DNA of 64,000 nt from Actinomadura physcomitrii (GCF_008923205.2 NZ_WBMS02000002.1:248001-312000); one strand, 5' to 3'; positions 23,449-33,370 are shown, numbered from the stretch's first letter. The notes: generated by a model not told the origin, from the sequence alone. Translations and numbers: made by a program.

Positions 23449-24903
23449 ATGAAACGGGGGATCGACCGGGCCTTGGCGTTCACCTGGGTGATCGCGCTGG
23501 CGATGACGGTGGCCCTGCTCGCCAACGTCACCTACGTGCAGGGCTTCGAGGCGCAGGACCTGCGGGACAGCAGCCTCAACGCGCGCCGCCTGCAGGATCG
23601 CGACCTGGTCGAGCGCGGCCCCATCGTCGCCGACGGGCAGCGGCTGGCCTGGTCGGAGCTCACCTCGGACGGCAGGACCTACCAGCGGCACTACACCGAC
23701 AGCAAGGTCTTCTCCCCGATCACGGGATACTTCTCGCCGTTCGCCGAGACCGGGCTCGAAGGCGCGGAGAACCACTTCCTGGACGGCAGCGACGCGCGGC
23801 TCGCCACCACCAGCCTGATCGACAAGCTGATCGGCAAGCGCGTCCCCGGCGGGACCGTCGAGGCCACGATCAACGTGAAGGCGCAGCGCGCCGCCTACGA
23901 GGCGCTGCAGGCCACCGGCGCGCGCCGCGCCGCGGCCGTCGCCGTCGACGCGAAGACGGGCGCGATCCTGGTGATGGCGTCCACGCCGTCCTACGACGCC
24001 GGTGACGTCTCGGTCCTCAGCGGAGACAAGGCCCAGGCCGCGTTCGACAAGCTGAACTCCCAGCCGCTCAAGCCGCTGCTCAACAAGGCGACCGGCGAGG
24101 TGTACCCGCCCGGCTCGACGTTCAAGACGATCGTCGCCGCCACCGCACTGAACGCCGGTGAGAGCGAGGACTCGCAGGTCCGCGCCGGGCGCAGCTACCA
24201 GGCGCCGGGCGGCGGGCAGCCGATCAACAACGACGCCGGCGACATCGGCGGCGAGTGCGACCAGAACCCGATCCCGCTGATCGACGCCTACGCGCAGTCC
24301 TGCAACACCACGTTCGCCTACATGGGCGCGCAGAGCCCCGGCAACGCCGCCGTCCACGAGCAGGCCGGCAGGTTCGGCTTCGGCGACCGGATCGAGATCG
24401 CGGACGGGATGTCCGCCGCGCCCAGCTCGTTCCCGCGGACCGGCCAGCCGGTGCTCAGCGCGCTCGGCTCGATCGGCCAGGGCAGCACCGTCGCCACGCC
24501 GCTGCAGATGGCGCTGGTCGCCGCGGCCGTGCTGAACGACGGGAAGATCATGCAGCCGTACCTGGTCGACAGGCTGCGGGCCGCCGACGGGTCCGTCGTC
24601 CAGCGGGCCGATCAGAAGGTCATGGCGCGGCCCCTGACCTCCGACCAGGCGAGCCGGATGCGGGACCTCATGAAGGCCGTCGTCGCGAAGGGCACCGGCA
24701 AGACGCTGCAGGGCACCTCGGTGGCCGGCGGCAAGACCGGCACCGCGGACGTGGAGAACGCGCCCTACAACGACCGCTGGTTCATCGGCTTCGGCCCCCG
24801 CACCGACCCGCGGTACGCGGTCGCCGTGATGACCGAGAAGGAGGGCTACGGCATCGAGTCCGGCCCGATCGCCGCGAAGATCCTCGACGCGCTGGGGGAC
24901 TGA
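23449..24903 (+). CDS. Class B penicillin-binding protein (PbpA-like transpeptidase)
   Basis: A 484-residue peptidoglycan transpeptidase. A short cytoplasmic tail and one membrane helix (FTWVIALAMTVALLANV, residues 11-27) are followed by a small N-terminal dimerisation domain and a transpeptidase domain with PPGSTFK (catalytic Ser), SCN (SxN) and GGKTGTAD (KTG). This matches actinobacterial PbpA, which normally sits in the rodA-pbpA-pknB cluster. Here it is an orphan between rsmD and coaD, so it is probably a paralog used for growth or sporulation septa. The starts and motifs are intact. Confidence 0.92.
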   Translation: MKRGIDRALAFTWVIALAMTVALLANVTYVQGFEAQDLRDSSLNARRLQDRDLVERGPIVADGQRLAWSELTSDGRTYQRHYTDSKVFSPITGYFSPFAETGLEGAENHFLDGSDARLATTSLIDKLIGKRVPGGTVEATINVKAQRAAYEALQATGARRAAAVAVDAKTGAILVMASTPSYDAGDVSVLSGDKAQAAFDKLNSQPLKPLLNKATGEVYPPGSTFKTIVAATALNAGESEDSQVRAGRSYQAPGGGQPINNDAGDIGGECDQNPIPLIDAYAQSCNTTFAYMGAQSPGNAAVHEQAGRFGFGDRIEIADGMSAAPSSFPRTGQPVLSALGSIGQGSTVATPLQMALVAAAVLNDGKIMQPYLVDRLRAADGSVVQRADQKVMARPLTSDQASRMRDLMKAVVAKGTGKTLQGTSVAGGKTGTADVENAPYNDRWFIGFGPRTDPRYAVAVMTEKEGYGIESGPIAAKILDALGD

Positions 24904-25001
24904 CCGGCGCCTGGAACGGAGCGCCAGCGGAGTGGAAGGTGTCGGTCAGTCTGCTTTTGCCGGGGGTGTGGGGGGTCGTCCCCCCCCCACGATGACTCTG
25001 A
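24904..25001 (+). repeat. Intergenic repeat/terminator element, copy 1
   Basis: The sequence just after the PBP stop (starting at its TGA) is similar over about 90 nt to the segment after coaD at 25603-25690. Both run ACCGGCGC-(C/T)-GGA, then GTCGGTCAG, CTTTTGCCG or CTCTTGCCG, and a G-run/TCGT/C-run hairpin. Here the hairpin is GGGGGG-TCGT-CCCCCC (24962-24990). It probably acts as the PBP terminator. Confidence 0.65.
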
Positions 25002-25119
25002 CAAGTATCGGAACGGAGTGCGCGGACCGGGCAGCGAGCAGCCCGGGTGAAAGCGGGCAGAACCGGATTTGGTACGTTCGCGCCGCAGGTCAGAAACCGG
25101 GACCGAAGGGGTTCGCGCC

Positions 25120-25602
25120 GTGCGCCGTGTCGTCTGTCCGGGATCGTTCGACCCCGTTACCAACGGGCACCTCGACATCATCAGCCGCGCCTCCCGTCTC
25201 TACGACGAGGTGGTCGTGGCCGTCCTGATCAACAAGAACAAGCAGAGCCTGTTCACGGTCGACGAGCGCGCCGACATGATCACGGCCGTGACCAAGGAGT
25301 ACGGCAACGTCAAGGTGGACAAGTTCTACGGGCTGACCGTGGACTACTGCAAGGAGCAGGACATCCCGGTGATCGTCCGCGGGCTGCGGGCGGTCAGCGA
25401 CTACGAGTACGAGCTGCAGATGGCCCAGATGAACCACCGCATCGCGGGCGTGGAGACGCTGTTCATGGCCACGAACCCCGAGTACGCCTTCCTGTCCTCC
25501 AGCCTGATGAAGGAGGTCGTGAAGTTCGGCGGCGACATCTCCGGCCTCGTCCCCGACATCGTGCACGACCGCCTGGTGGAGCGGCTGCAGCAGCAGGCCT
25601 GA
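25120..25602 (+). CDS. coaD: Phosphopantetheine adenylyltransferase
   Basis: A 160-residue enzyme that converts 4'-phosphopantetheine and ATP to dephospho-CoA. It shows the nucleotidyltransferase CPGSFDPVTNGHLDII (TxGH-type site), VIVRGLRAVSDYEYE, and the C-terminal FLSSSLMKEV ATP-binding motif. GTG 25120 fits the standard length. The gene is flanked on both sides by copies of the same intergenic hairpin element. Confidence 0.96.
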   Translation: MRRVVCPGSFDPVTNGHLDIISRASRLYDEVVVAVLINKNKQSLFTVDERADMITAVTKEYGNVKVDKFYGLTVDYCKEQDIPVIVRGLRAVSDYEYELQMAQMNHRIAGVETLFMATNPEYAFLSSSLMKEVVKFGGDISGLVPDIVHDRLVERLQQQA

Positions 25603-25690
25603 CCGGCGCCCGGAGCGGAGCGGAGGGCGTCGGTCAGGCGGCTCTTGCCGGGGGGTGTGGGGGGGTCGTTCCCCCACCACGACACTGACG
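25603..25690 (+). repeat. Intergenic repeat/terminator element, copy 2
   Basis: Second copy of the element at 24904, immediately after the coaD stop. The hairpin part (25652-25681) is a G-run, TCGTT loop and C-run with flanking GTGG/CCAC. It probably terminates coaD transcription. Confidence 0.65.
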
Positions 25691-25780
25691 GGGGCATCGG
25701 CGGAGCGGGGCCGCGAGTTGGGGCATCGGCCGGTGTTCGGTACCCTGGGACATCGGCCATCACGGCGGCCGTAGTTCGCC

Positions 25781-26422
25781 ATGCCTCACGAAAGCAGGAC
25801 TCCGCTGACTCGCCTCGATCCCAACGCCCCGCTCGTGCTCGACACCCGAGCTCTCAGCAGGCAACCCGGGTCGTCGCGGGAGATGCGCCTGTCCGTGCCG
25901 GCTCCGGAGGACTTCGGCGTCGAGATGGTGGGCGTCCCCGAGGGTGCCGCGATCGAGCTGGACCTCCGGCTCGAGGCGGTGCTGGAGGGGGTGCTCGTCA
26001 CGGGCACGGCGACGGTCCCCCTCGAGGGGGAGTGCGCCCGCTGCCTCGACCCGATCGCCTCGACCTTCGAGGCGGACTTCCAGGAGCTCTTCGTCTATCC
26101 TGACACCCGCTCTGGCGGGAACGCCGAGGACGACGAGCTCCGCCTCGAGGACGATCTGATCGACCTCGAACCGGTGCTCAGGGACGCGGTGCTGCTCGCG
26201 CTGCCGCTCTCGCCGCTGTGCCGGGACGACTGTCCCGGGCTGTGCGCGGAGTGCGGCGCACGGCTGGCGGACGACCCGGATCACCACCACGACGTCGCCG
26301 ACCCGCGCTGGGCGGCGCTGCAGGACCTCGCCGGCGAACTGTCGCCGGAGCCTCCCGAGGGGGGACGCGGGGACTCCGGTCCCCGTGGATCAGTCGACCA
26401 ACAAGGAAAGCAGGAGGGCTGA
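25781..26422 (+). CDS. YceD/DUF177 family protein
   Basis: A 213-residue protein with the DUF177 core ([14 protein letters not shown] near the N-terminus, ECARCLDP with a CxxC, then [14 protein letters not shown] with further cysteines). DUF177/YceD proteins lie next to rpmF across bacteria and are linked to 23S rRNA accumulation or ribosome assembly. The extra Cys cluster near the C-terminus suggests metal binding. It ends 1 nt before rpmF, so the two are co-transcribed. The C-terminal tail is Gly/Pro-rich. Confidence 0.88.
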   Translation: MPHESRTPLTRLDPNAPLVLDTRALSRQPGSSREMRLSVPAPEDFGVEMVGVPEGAAIELDLRLEAVLEGVLVTGTATVPLEGECARCLDPIASTFEADFQELFVYPDTRSGGNAEDDELRLEDDLIDLEPVLRDAVLLALPLSPLCRDDCPGLCAECGARLADDPDHHHDVADPRWAALQDLAGELSPEPPEGGRGDSGPRGSVDQQGKQEG

Positions 26423-26423
26423 C

Positions 26424-26603
26424 GTGGCCGTCCCGAAGCGGAAGAAGTCGCGCAGCAACACGCGGCACCGGCGCTCGCAGTGGAAGGCCACCGCGCCGAC
26501 CCTCGTCGAGTGCCCGACGTGCCGTGACAAGAAGCTGCCCCACACCGCGTGCGCGACGTGCGGCACCTACGACCGGCGGCAGGTCATCGCCCCGTCGGCC
26601 TGA
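26424..26603 (+). CDS. rpmF: 50S ribosomal protein L32 (zinc form)
   Basis: A 59-residue protein starting [17 protein letters not shown], with the zinc ligands CPTC and CATC and the [10 protein letters not shown] block typical of L32. GTG 26424 follows AGGAGGG. It is co-transcribed with the DUF177 gene. Confidence 0.96.
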   Translation: MAVPKRKKSRSNTRHRRSQWKATAPTLVECPTCRDKKLPHTACATCGTYDRRQVIAPSA

Positions 26604-26923
26604 GCCTTTTCGCATCCCGGGGGGCGGATCCGCCGGCGGCGCGCCCCGCGGCGCGGCGCCGGCGCCCGCCCCTCGCGGATGCGCGGCAACCCCGACCACC
26701 CCGGCGCGTGACGTCGGCGTGGTGAGCGGCGCGGACCCTGCGCCCGGAGCCGTGGTGCACGCCGGGATCCAACCGACCGGCGCGCACCTCGTCTTCGCGG
26801 ACGGCGTCCTTCCGGGGCCACCCGGAAACGCGTCGTGCTTGCTCGCCGTCGCGGCCTCCCCGGCCGCCGCGCCACTGCGGCGACCGCGCCCTGCGCGCGG
26901 TGCCCGGCCTGCGAGGAGGGCCT
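26604..26923. other. Gap between rpmF and rnc
   Basis: 320 nt, very G+C-rich. A frame runs through it but translates to Ala/Pro/Arg-rich, non-family sequence with no start signal. There are several short GC palindromes. No gene or RNA is recognised; plsX, often found near here in other phyla, is absent. Confidence 0.5.
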
Positions 26924-27739
26924 GTGAGCAAGAAGTCGTCCGATCCCGCTCCCGACCGCGCGGAGCTGACCGCCGCCCTCGGCGTGGAGGTCACCGCCGA
27001 TCTGCTGGAGCGCGCGCTGACGCACCGTTCGTACGCCTACGAGAACGGCGGCCTGCCCACCAACGAGCGCCTGGAGTTCCTCGGGGACTCGGTGCTCGGC
27101 CTGGTCGTCACCGACACCCTGTTCCGCGGCCACCCGGACCGGCCGGAGGGACAGCTCGCCAAGCTGCGCGCCGCCGTGGTGAACATGCGGGCGCTGGCGG
27201 GCGTCGCGCGCGCGCTCGGCGTCGGCGCGCACATCCGGCTCGGCCGCGGCGAGGAGGGCACCGGCGGCCGCGACAAGTCCTCGATCCTCGCCGACACCCT
27301 GGAGGCGCTGATCGGCGCCGTCTACCTCGACCGCGGCCTGGACGAGGCGTCCGCGCTGGTGCACCGGCTGTTCGACGCGCTGATCACCCGGTCGGCGGGG
27401 CTCGGCGCCGGCCTCGACTGGAAGACCTCGCTGCAGGAGCTGACGGCGGTCGAGGAGCTGGGCGTCCCCGAGTACCACGTCGCCGAGAGCGGCCCCGACC
27501 ACCAGAAGACGTTCCGGGCGTCGGTGCGGGTCGGCGGGACGACCTACGGCTCCGGTGAGGGCCGCAGCAAGAAGGAGGCCGAGCAGCACGCCGCCGAGGC
27601 CGCCTGGAACGCGATCCGCGAGATCGTCGTGCGGCGGGAGGCGGCCGAGCAGGCGGGGGAGCAGGCGGGCGCCGCCGAGCCCGCACAGGCCCAGGCGGGG
27701 CAGGACGGATCGCGTCCGGCCGGGCTCGCCGGTGCCTGA
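26924..27739 (+). CDS. rnc: Ribonuclease III
   Basis: Double-strand-specific endoribonuclease for rRNA and structured mRNA processing. The catalytic signature [12 protein letters not shown] with Glu and Asp is at about residue 47, a second acidic site [13 protein letters not shown] follows, and a dsRNA-binding domain (DWKTSLQEL ... [18 protein letters not shown]) comes next. The C-terminus carries an extra Glu/Gln/Ala-rich tail. GTG 26924 follows GAGGAGGG. It overlaps mutM by 8 nt. Confidence 0.96.
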   Translation: MSKKSSDPAPDRAELTAALGVEVTADLLERALTHRSYAYENGGLPTNERLEFLGDSVLGLVVTDTLFRGHPDRPEGQLAKLRAAVVNMRALAGVARALGVGAHIRLGRGEEGTGGRDKSSILADTLEALIGAVYLDRGLDEASALVHRLFDALITRSAGLGAGLDWKTSLQELTAVEELGVPEYHVAESGPDHQKTFRASVRVGGTTYGSGEGRSKKEAEQHAAEAAWNAIREIVVRREAAEQAGEQAGAAEPAQAQAGQDGSRPAGLAGA

Positions 27740-28634
27740 GCTTCCCGAGGTCGAGGTCGTCCGGCGCGGCCTGGAGCGGTGGACGGCGGGCCGGACGATC
27801 GCGGCGGCCGAGGTGCTGCACCCGCGGTCGGTCCGCCGGCACGAGGCCGGCCCGGCGGACTTCGCCGGGCGGCTCGCCGCCCGGACCGTCCTGGCCCCGC
27901 GCCGCCGCGGCAAGTACCTGTGGCTGCCGCTGCGCGCCGAGGCGGCGGGCGAGCCGGGGGAGCCGGGGGAGGCGCTGCTCGCCCACCTCGGAATGAGCGG
28001 TCAGCTGCTGGTCGGCGAGCCGGACCGGGAGCGCGAGAAGCACCTGCGGGTCCGGCTGGTCTTCGACGACGGCGGCCACGACCTGCGGTTCGTCGACCAG
28101 CGGACGTTCGGGCACCTGATGGTGACCGACCTCGTGCCGGACGCGTTCGACGCCGCCGAGCTCGTCCCCGAGCCGATCGTGCACATCGCGGCCGACCCGC
28201 TGGAGGACGCGTTCGACGCGGAGGCGTTCTACCGCGCGCTGCGCCGCCGCAAGACCGGCATCAAGCGGGCGCTGCTCGACCAGTCCCTCATCAGCGGGGT
28301 CGGCAACATCTACGCCGACGAGGCGCTGTGGCGGGCGCGGCTGCACTGGGCGCGGCCGACCGAGACGATGACCCGCGCCGAGGCCGCGCGCGTGCTGGAG
28401 GCCGCGAGAGAGGTCATGGGCGCGGCCCTGGCGGTCGGCGGTACCTCGTTCGACAGCCTGTACGTCAACGTGAACGGGGAGAGCGGCTACTTCGAGCGGT
28501 CGCTGGAGGCGTACGGGCGGCGCGGCGAGCCGTGCGGCCGGTGCGGCACGCCGATCCGGCGGGACGAGTTCATGAACCGTTCGTCCTACAGCTGCCCGGT
28601 GTGCCAGCCGAAGCCCCGGCGCGCGCGCTATTAG
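27732..28634 (+). CDS. mutM: Formamidopyrimidine-DNA glycosylase
   Basis: Bifunctional 8-oxoguanine/FapyG glycosylase-AP lyase. The N-terminal PELPEVE gives the catalytic Pro (after Met removal) and Glu; a Lys in RRRGKYLWL, the H2TH segment ([14 protein letters not shown]) and a C-terminal zinc finger (CGRCGTP ... CPVC) follow. The start, GTG 27732, overlaps the rnc stop, so the two are translationally coupled. The finger's tail is shorter than in E. coli Fpg, common in actinobacteria. Confidence 0.95.
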   Translation: MPELPEVEVVRRGLERWTAGRTIAAAEVLHPRSVRRHEAGPADFAGRLAARTVLAPRRRGKYLWLPLRAEAAGEPGEPGEALLAHLGMSGQLLVGEPDREREKHLRVRLVFDDGGHDLRFVDQRTFGHLMVTDLVPDAFDAAELVPEPIVHIAADPLEDAFDAEAFYRALRRRKTGIKRALLDQSLISGVGNIYADEALWRARLHWARPTETMTRAEAARVLEAAREVMGAALAVGGTSFDSLYVNVNGESGYFERSLEAYGRRGEPCGRCGTPIRRDEFMNRSSYSCPVCQPKPRRARY

Positions 28635-28664
28635 GCTGCCCGGGTTCACGAACGAGGGGGGCCG

Positions 28665-29009
28665 ATGGGCGAGGCGGAGCAGAACACCGGGCAGGAGACC
28701 GGGCAGGAGACCGGGCAGGAGACGGTGCGGCTGACCGCGTGGGTCCGGGGCCGGGTGCAGGGCGTGGGTTTCCGCTGGTGGGTGCGGGCGCGGGCGCTGG
28801 AGCTCGGACTCGCCGGCAGCGCGACGAACCTGAGCGACGGGCGCGTGGAGGTCGTCGCCGAGGGGCCGCGCGGGCGGTGCGAGCGGCTGCTGGAGATGCT
28901 GGAGGGCGATGCGCCCGGCGGCGTCCCCGGCCGGCCGGGGAAGGTGGCCGGCGTGGCGTCGCGATGGAGCGAGTCGCGCGGCGAGGCCGCCGGCTTCCTG
29001 GAACGGTGA
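28665..29009 (+). CDS. Acylphosphatase
   Basis: A 114-residue protein. The core ([18 protein letters not shown] and [17 protein letters not shown]) has the catalytic Arg and Asn of the acylphosphatase fold, which hydrolyses acyl phosphates. The N-terminus adds three GQET repeats encoded by a 12-bp tandem repeat (about 28690-28722). The loop between strands 3 and 4 differs from typical members ([13 protein letters not shown]). It is co-directional with mutM. Confidence 0.88.
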   Translation: MGEAEQNTGQETGQETGQETVRLTAWVRGRVQGVGFRWWVRARALELGLAGSATNLSDGRVEVVAEGPRGRCERLLEMLEGDAPGGVPGRPGKVAGVASRWSESRGEAAGFLER

Positions 29010-29187
29010 CCGGGTAGGGGGTTCCGGCTTTTACCTGCTAAACTAGTAGAGGAAGGTTGTTACCGGCCTGTGATGTGCGTCTTGACCAGGACACCGGCCG
29101 GTGCGACTCTAGACGATACGCGCACCGACTTGAGTAGCTTCTCGTGCGCGATCCCTGCTGGTTACTCAGCGTGGAGGACCCTTAGTC

Positions 29188-29385
29188 ATGGCGAAGGCTC
29201 TACTCGGCCACGTCGGCGGTCCCGACCCCCGGATGGTCGCGGAGATGCGGCGCCTGCAGCAGCGCGTACGGGACCTGGAAGCCGAGCTCGTACGGCTTCA
29301 GGCGGAGAACGACGCGCTTGCGACGGCGACGGACGACGACGTGATGTCGCTCGCGGTGAAGGACCGTGAACCGGCGCTGACCTGA
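29188..29385 (+). CDS. Small coiled-coil protein, conserved in actinobacteria
   Basis: A 65-residue protein: N-terminal MAKALLGHVGGPDPRMVAE, then a heptad-repeat helix (MRRLQQRVRDLEAELVRLQ) and an acidic C-terminal tail. I recognise the MAKALLGHVGGPDPRM type as an uncharacterised actinobacterial family; its function is unknown. The gap upstream (29010-29187) is locally A+T-rich with TAAACT and TTGACC boxes, and the gene is followed by a real terminator, so it is transcribed as its own unit. The short helix suggests a dimeric binding partner, possibly of DNA or a septal complex (speculative). Confidence 0.85.
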   Translation: MAKALLGHVGGPDPRMVAEMRRLQQRVRDLEAELVRLQAENDALATATDDDVMSLAVKDREPALT

Positions 29386-29412
29386 TCGGCGCCTTTTTCT
29401 TGAAGTGGACAG

Positions 29413-29440
29413 GGGACGCCGTCACCAGGCGTCCCTTCTG
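29413..29440 (+). terminator. Rho-independent terminator
   Basis: GGGACGCC/GGCGTCCC stem with 7-nt loop, followed by TTCTGTTTT, ends the small coiled-coil gene. Confidence 0.85.
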
Positions 29441-29701
29441 TTTTGCCCACCCCACCCGGTGATGGGCGTCACCGCATGCCGCCGGGCGGTCGATCTCCGG
29501 TCAAACCTCCGTAGAGTTTTGGTCTGACCGAGTTCAGGGCCTTTGCGGCATTCGCCGTATTAACGGGCATCCGTCCGGCGTACCGGACCGTGCCCCGAAT
29601 CCGCCTCCCATCCGTGCGGGTGCCGTGCTCGCACCGCCCGCGGCCGGTATCGTTCGTTCGGATTCCCGGAGCCGGCAGCGCAGGAGGAGGACGGCGGGCG
29701 C

Positions 29702-32700
29702 GTGTACCTGAAGACCCTGACGCTGCGCGGCTTCAAGTCCTTCGCGTCCTCCACGACGCTGAAGTTCGAGCCGGGCATCACCGCCGTCGTCGGCCCCAAC
29801 GGGTCGGGCAAGTCCAACGTGGTGGACGCGCTGGCCTGGGTGATGGGCGAGCAGGGCGCCAAGTCGCTGCGCGGCGGCAAGATGGAGGACGTCATCTTCG
29901 CCGGCACCGCGAACCGGGCGCCGCTCGGCCGCGCCGAGGTGGTGCTGACGATCGACAACGCCGACGGGGCGCTGCCGATCGACTACACCGAGGTCACGAT
30001 CAGCCGGCTGATGTTCCGGTCCGGGTCCAGCGAGTACGCCATCAACGGCGACTCGTGCCGGCTGCTCGACATCCAGGAGCTGCTGTCGGACTCCGGCATC
30101 GGCCGCGAGATGCACGTGATCATCGGGCAGGGGCAGCTCGACCGCGTCCTGCACTCCGGCCCGGAGGGCCGCCGCGCGGTGATCGAGGAGGCCGCCGGCG
30201 TCCTCAAGCACCGCAAGCGCAAGGAGAAGGCGCTGCGCAAGCTGGACGCGATGCAGGCGAACCTGACCCGCGTCCAGGACCTCACCACCGAGCTGCGCCG
30301 CCAGCTCAAGCCGCTCGGCAAGCAGGCCGAGATCGCCCGCCGTGCCGCCGTCATCCAGGCCGACCTGCGCGACGCGCGGCTGCGGCTGCTGGCCGACGAC
30401 CTGGTCACCCTGCGCACGAAGCTGGAGCAGGAGGCCGCCGACGAGGCGGCGATCCGGGAGCGCCGCGCGGAGACCGAGCGGGCCCTCGGCGAGGCGCAGG
30501 AGCGCGAGGCGGTGCTGGAGGCCGAGGAGGCCGAGCAGGCGCCGAAGCTCGCCCAGGTGCAGGACACCTGGTTCCGGCTGTCGGCGCTGAAGGAGCGGCT
30601 GCGCGGCGTCGGCGACCTCGCCGGCGAGCGGCACCGCAACGCCGCCGAGGCGCGCGAGGAGGAGCGCCGCGGGCGCGACCCCGAGGACATGGAGCGCGAG
30701 GCCGCCGAGATCCGCGAGCAGGAGGAGATGCTCCGCGCCGCGCTCGACGAGGCGCAGGACGGGCTGGCCGACGCGGTCGAGCAGCGCACCGGCGCCGAGG
30801 AGGCGCTCGCCGCCGAGGAGCGCCGGCTGCAGGCCGCCGCCCGCGCCGCCGCCGACCGCCGCGAGGAGCTGGCCCGGCTGCGCGGCCGGGTCGAGGCGCT
30901 GCGCAGCAAGGCGCAGGCGGGCCGCTCGGAGATCGGCCGGCTCGCGGACGCCCGGGACGAGGCCGCGCAGCGCGCCGAGACCGCGCAGGCCGAGTTCGAG
31001 GCGTTCGAGGCCGAGGTCGTCGAGGACCCGGCCCTCGCCGCCGAGCACGAGGCGGCGCAGGAGGCGCTCGCCACCGCCAAGGACGCCGCCGAGGCCGCCC
31101 GCGCCGCCGTCGACGGGCCGCGCCGCGCGCTGCGGGAGGCCCGCTCCGCCGTCGCCGCCGCGCGGACCGCCGACCAGGCCGCGCAGAAGCAGGCCACCGC
31201 GCTGCAGGCGCGGATCGAGGCGCTGAACCTGACCCTGGCCAGCGCCGCCGACGGCGGCGAGGCGCTGCTCGCGGCCGGTGCCGACGGCTCGGTCGAGGGC
31301 GTGCTCGGCACGGTCGCCTCGCTGCTGGCCGTCCGGCCCGGCTACGAGACGGCGGTGGCCGCCGCGCTGGGCGACGCGGCCCAGGCCATCGCGGTCGGGT
31401 CGCTCGACACCGCGGAGGCGGCGCTGACGCTGCTGCGGTCCCGGGACGCGGGCCGCGCCGGCCTGCTCGTCGGCGGGGGAGCCCCCGGCGGGTCCGAGCG
31501 GGTGCCGGGCGTCGACTACGCCGCCGACGCGGTGACCGTGCCGGACGCGGTGCGTCCCGCGCTGGAGCACCTGCTGAGCGGCGTCGCCGTGGTCGACGAC
31601 GTCCCCGCCGCGGCGGCGCTCGTCCGCCGCGAGCCCGCGCTGCGCGCCGTCACCCGCGACGGCGACCTCGTCGGCGCGCACTGGGCGCAGGGCGGCGCCG
31701 CCGGCGGCGGGCAGAGCCTGCTGCAGATGCGCGCCACCCTCGACCAGGCCACCGAGGACCTCGCCGCCGCCGAGACCGCGGCGGAGACCGCCGCGGAGGA
31801 GCTCACCGCGGCGGCGGAGGCCGAGCAGTCCGCGCAGGCGGCGCTGGACGCGGCGCAGGCCGCCGCGAACCAGGCGCAGAACGGGGTGAACCAGGCGCAG
31901 TCCGATCTCGACCGGGTCCGCGCGCGGCTCCGCGAGTTCGACGCGCAGGCGGCGCAGGAGGCCAAGCGCGCCGCCCGGCTGGAGGCCGACGTGCGCGCCG
32001 CGCGCGGCGAGGCCGAGCGGCTCACCAAGGCGCTCGACGCGGCGAACGAGTCGCTGGAGCGCGACACCGAGGCCGCCGAGGAGCTGGCGATGCGGCTCGC
32101 CGAGGCGGAGGAGGCCGCCGAGGTCGCCGACGACGCCGGGCACGACACCGAGGCCCGCGACGAGCTCGCCGAACGCTGCCGGGTGCTGCGCTCGGCGGAG
32201 ATGGAGGCGCGGCTCGCCGTCCGGACCGCCGAGGAGCGCGTCCAGGCCATCACCGGCCGCGCCGACGCGCTGGAGCGCGGCGCCCGCCGCGAGCGCGAGG
32301 AGCGCGCCCGCGCCGCCGAGCGCCGCGCCCGCCGCGAGCTCCAGGCGAGGACCGCCAAGGCCGTCCTCAAGGGCGCGCGCACCGCACTCGACCGGATCGA
32401 GCTGTCGCTGGCCGCCGCCGTCCGGCAGCGCGAGGCCGCCGAGCAGGCCAAGGCGGCCCGCGAGGCCGAGCTGAAGGTCGTCCGCACCCAGGTCCGGGAG
32501 CTGTCGGGCACGCTGGAACGCCTCGTCAACGTCGTGCACGGCAACGAGGTCGCGCGCGCCGAGCAGCGGCTGCGCCTCGAGCAGCTCGAGCAGCGCGCGC
32601 TGGAGGAGTTCGGCCTGGAGGTCGAGTCGCTCGTCGGCGAGTACGGGCCCGACCAGCCCGTCCCGCCCGACCCCGACAAGGGGGAGGACGCCGAGCCCGC

Positions 32701-33370
32701 CCCGTACGTGCGGGCCGTGCAGGAGAAGCGCGCCAAGGCCGCCGAACGCCAGCTCAACCAGCTCGGCAAGGTCAACCCGCTCGCGCTGGAGGAGTTCGCG
32801 GCGCTGGAGGAGCGGCACGCGTTCCTCACCTCCCAGCTCGACGACCTGAAGAAGACGCAGCGGGAGCTGCTCGCCCTGGTCAAGGAGGTCGACGACCGGG
32901 TGCAGCAGGTGTTCGCCGCCGCCTACGACGACACCGCCCGCGAGTTCGAGCGGATCTTCGCGCGGCTGTTCCCCGGCGGCGAGGGCAGCCTGTCGCTGAC
33001 CGAGCCGGAGGACATGCTCGCCACCGGCGTCGAGGTCGCGGCGCGGCCGCCCGGCAAGAAGGTGAAGCGGCTGTCGCTGCTGTCGGGCGGCGAGCGGTCG
33101 CTGGTCGCGATCGCGTTCCTGGTCGCGGTGTTCAAGGCCCGCCCGTCCCCGTTCTACGTGCTGGACGAGGTCGAGGCCGCGCTGGACGACACCAACACCC
33201 AGCGGCTGATCACGGTGTTCGAGGAGCTGCGCGAGTCGTCCCAGCTCATCGTCATCACCCACCAGAAGCGCACGATGGAGGGCGCCGACGCGCTCTACGG
33301 CGTCAGCATGCGCGGCGACGGCGTCACCCAGGTCGTGAGCCAGCGGCTCCGCGAGCAGGAACCCGCCTGA
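29702..33370 (+). CDS. smc: Chromosome segregation protein SMC
   Basis: A 1222-residue ABC-type ATPase for chromosome organisation. Walker A GPNGSGKSN is at residues about 31-39, a long N-terminal coiled coil with many Ala/Glu/Arg follows, a hinge lies near residues 525-665 (GVLGTVASLLAVRPGYE), then the returning coiled coil and the C-terminal head with LSGGERS (about 1126) and Walker B YVLDEVEAALDD (about 1150). GTG 29702 follows GGAGGAGG. It normally partners ScpA/ScpB, which are not in this window. Next to ftsY in most actinobacteria; here a globin pair and a DivIVA gene intervene. Confidence 0.97.
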   Translation: MYLKTLTLRGFKSFASSTTLKFEPGITAVVGPNGSGKSNVVDALAWVMGEQGAKSLRGGKMEDVIFAGTANRAPLGRAEVVLTIDNADGALPIDYTEVTISRLMFRSGSSEYAINGDSCRLLDIQELLSDSGIGREMHVIIGQGQLDRVLHSGPEGRRAVIEEAAGVLKHRKRKEKALRKLDAMQANLTRVQDLTTELRRQLKPLGKQAEIARRAAVIQADLRDARLRLLADDLVTLRTKLEQEAADEAAIRERRAETERALGEAQEREAVLEAEEAEQAPKLAQVQDTWFRLSALKERLRGVGDLAGERHRNAAEAREEERRGRDPEDMEREAAEIREQEEMLRAALDEAQDGLADAVEQRTGAEEALAAEERRLQAAARAAADRREELARLRGRVEALRSKAQAGRSEIGRLADARDEAAQRAETAQAEFEAFEAEVVEDPALAAEHEAAQEALATAKDAAEAARAAVDGPRRALREARSAVAAARTADQAAQKQATALQARIEALNLTLASAADGGEALLAAGADGSVEGVLGTVASLLAVRPGYETAVAAALGDAAQAIAVGSLDTAEAALTLLRSRDAGRAGLLVGGGAPGGSERVPGVDYAADAVTVPDAVRPALEHLLSGVAVVDDVPAAAALVRREPALRAVTRDGDLVGAHWAQGGAAGGGQSLLQMRATLDQATEDLAAAETAAETAAEELTAAAEAEQSAQAALDAAQAAANQAQNGVNQAQSDLDRVRARLREFDAQAAQEAKRAARLEADVRAARGEAERLTKALDAANESLERDTEAAEELAMRLAEAEEAAEVADDAGHDTEARDELAERCRVLRSAEMEARLAVRTAEERVQAITGRADALERGARREREERARAAERRARRELQARTAKAVLKGARTALDRIELSLAAAVRQREAAEQAKAAREAELKVVRTQVRELSGTLERLVNVVHGNEVARAEQRLRLEQLEQRALEEFGLEVESLVGEYGPDQPVPPDPDKGEDAEPAPYVRAVQEKRAKAAERQLNQLGKVNPLALEEFAALEERHAFLTSQLDDLKKTQRELLALVKEVDDRVQQVFAAAYDDTAREFERIFARLFPGGEGSLSLTEPEDMLATGVEVAARPPGKKVKRLSLLSGGERSLVAIAFLVAVFKARPSPFYVLDEVEAALDDTNTQRLITVFEELRESSQLIVITHQKRTMEGADALYGVSMRGDGVTQVVSQRLREQEPA

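Noticed and set aside
24904..25690. CRISPR-like repeats around coaD
   Set aside because: Only two copies, far apart, with a gene between; no spacers or cas genes.
26218..27558. Frame running through the rpmF-rnc gap
   Set aside because: Overlaps yceD, rpmF and rnc in another frame; no recognisable protein in the gap part.
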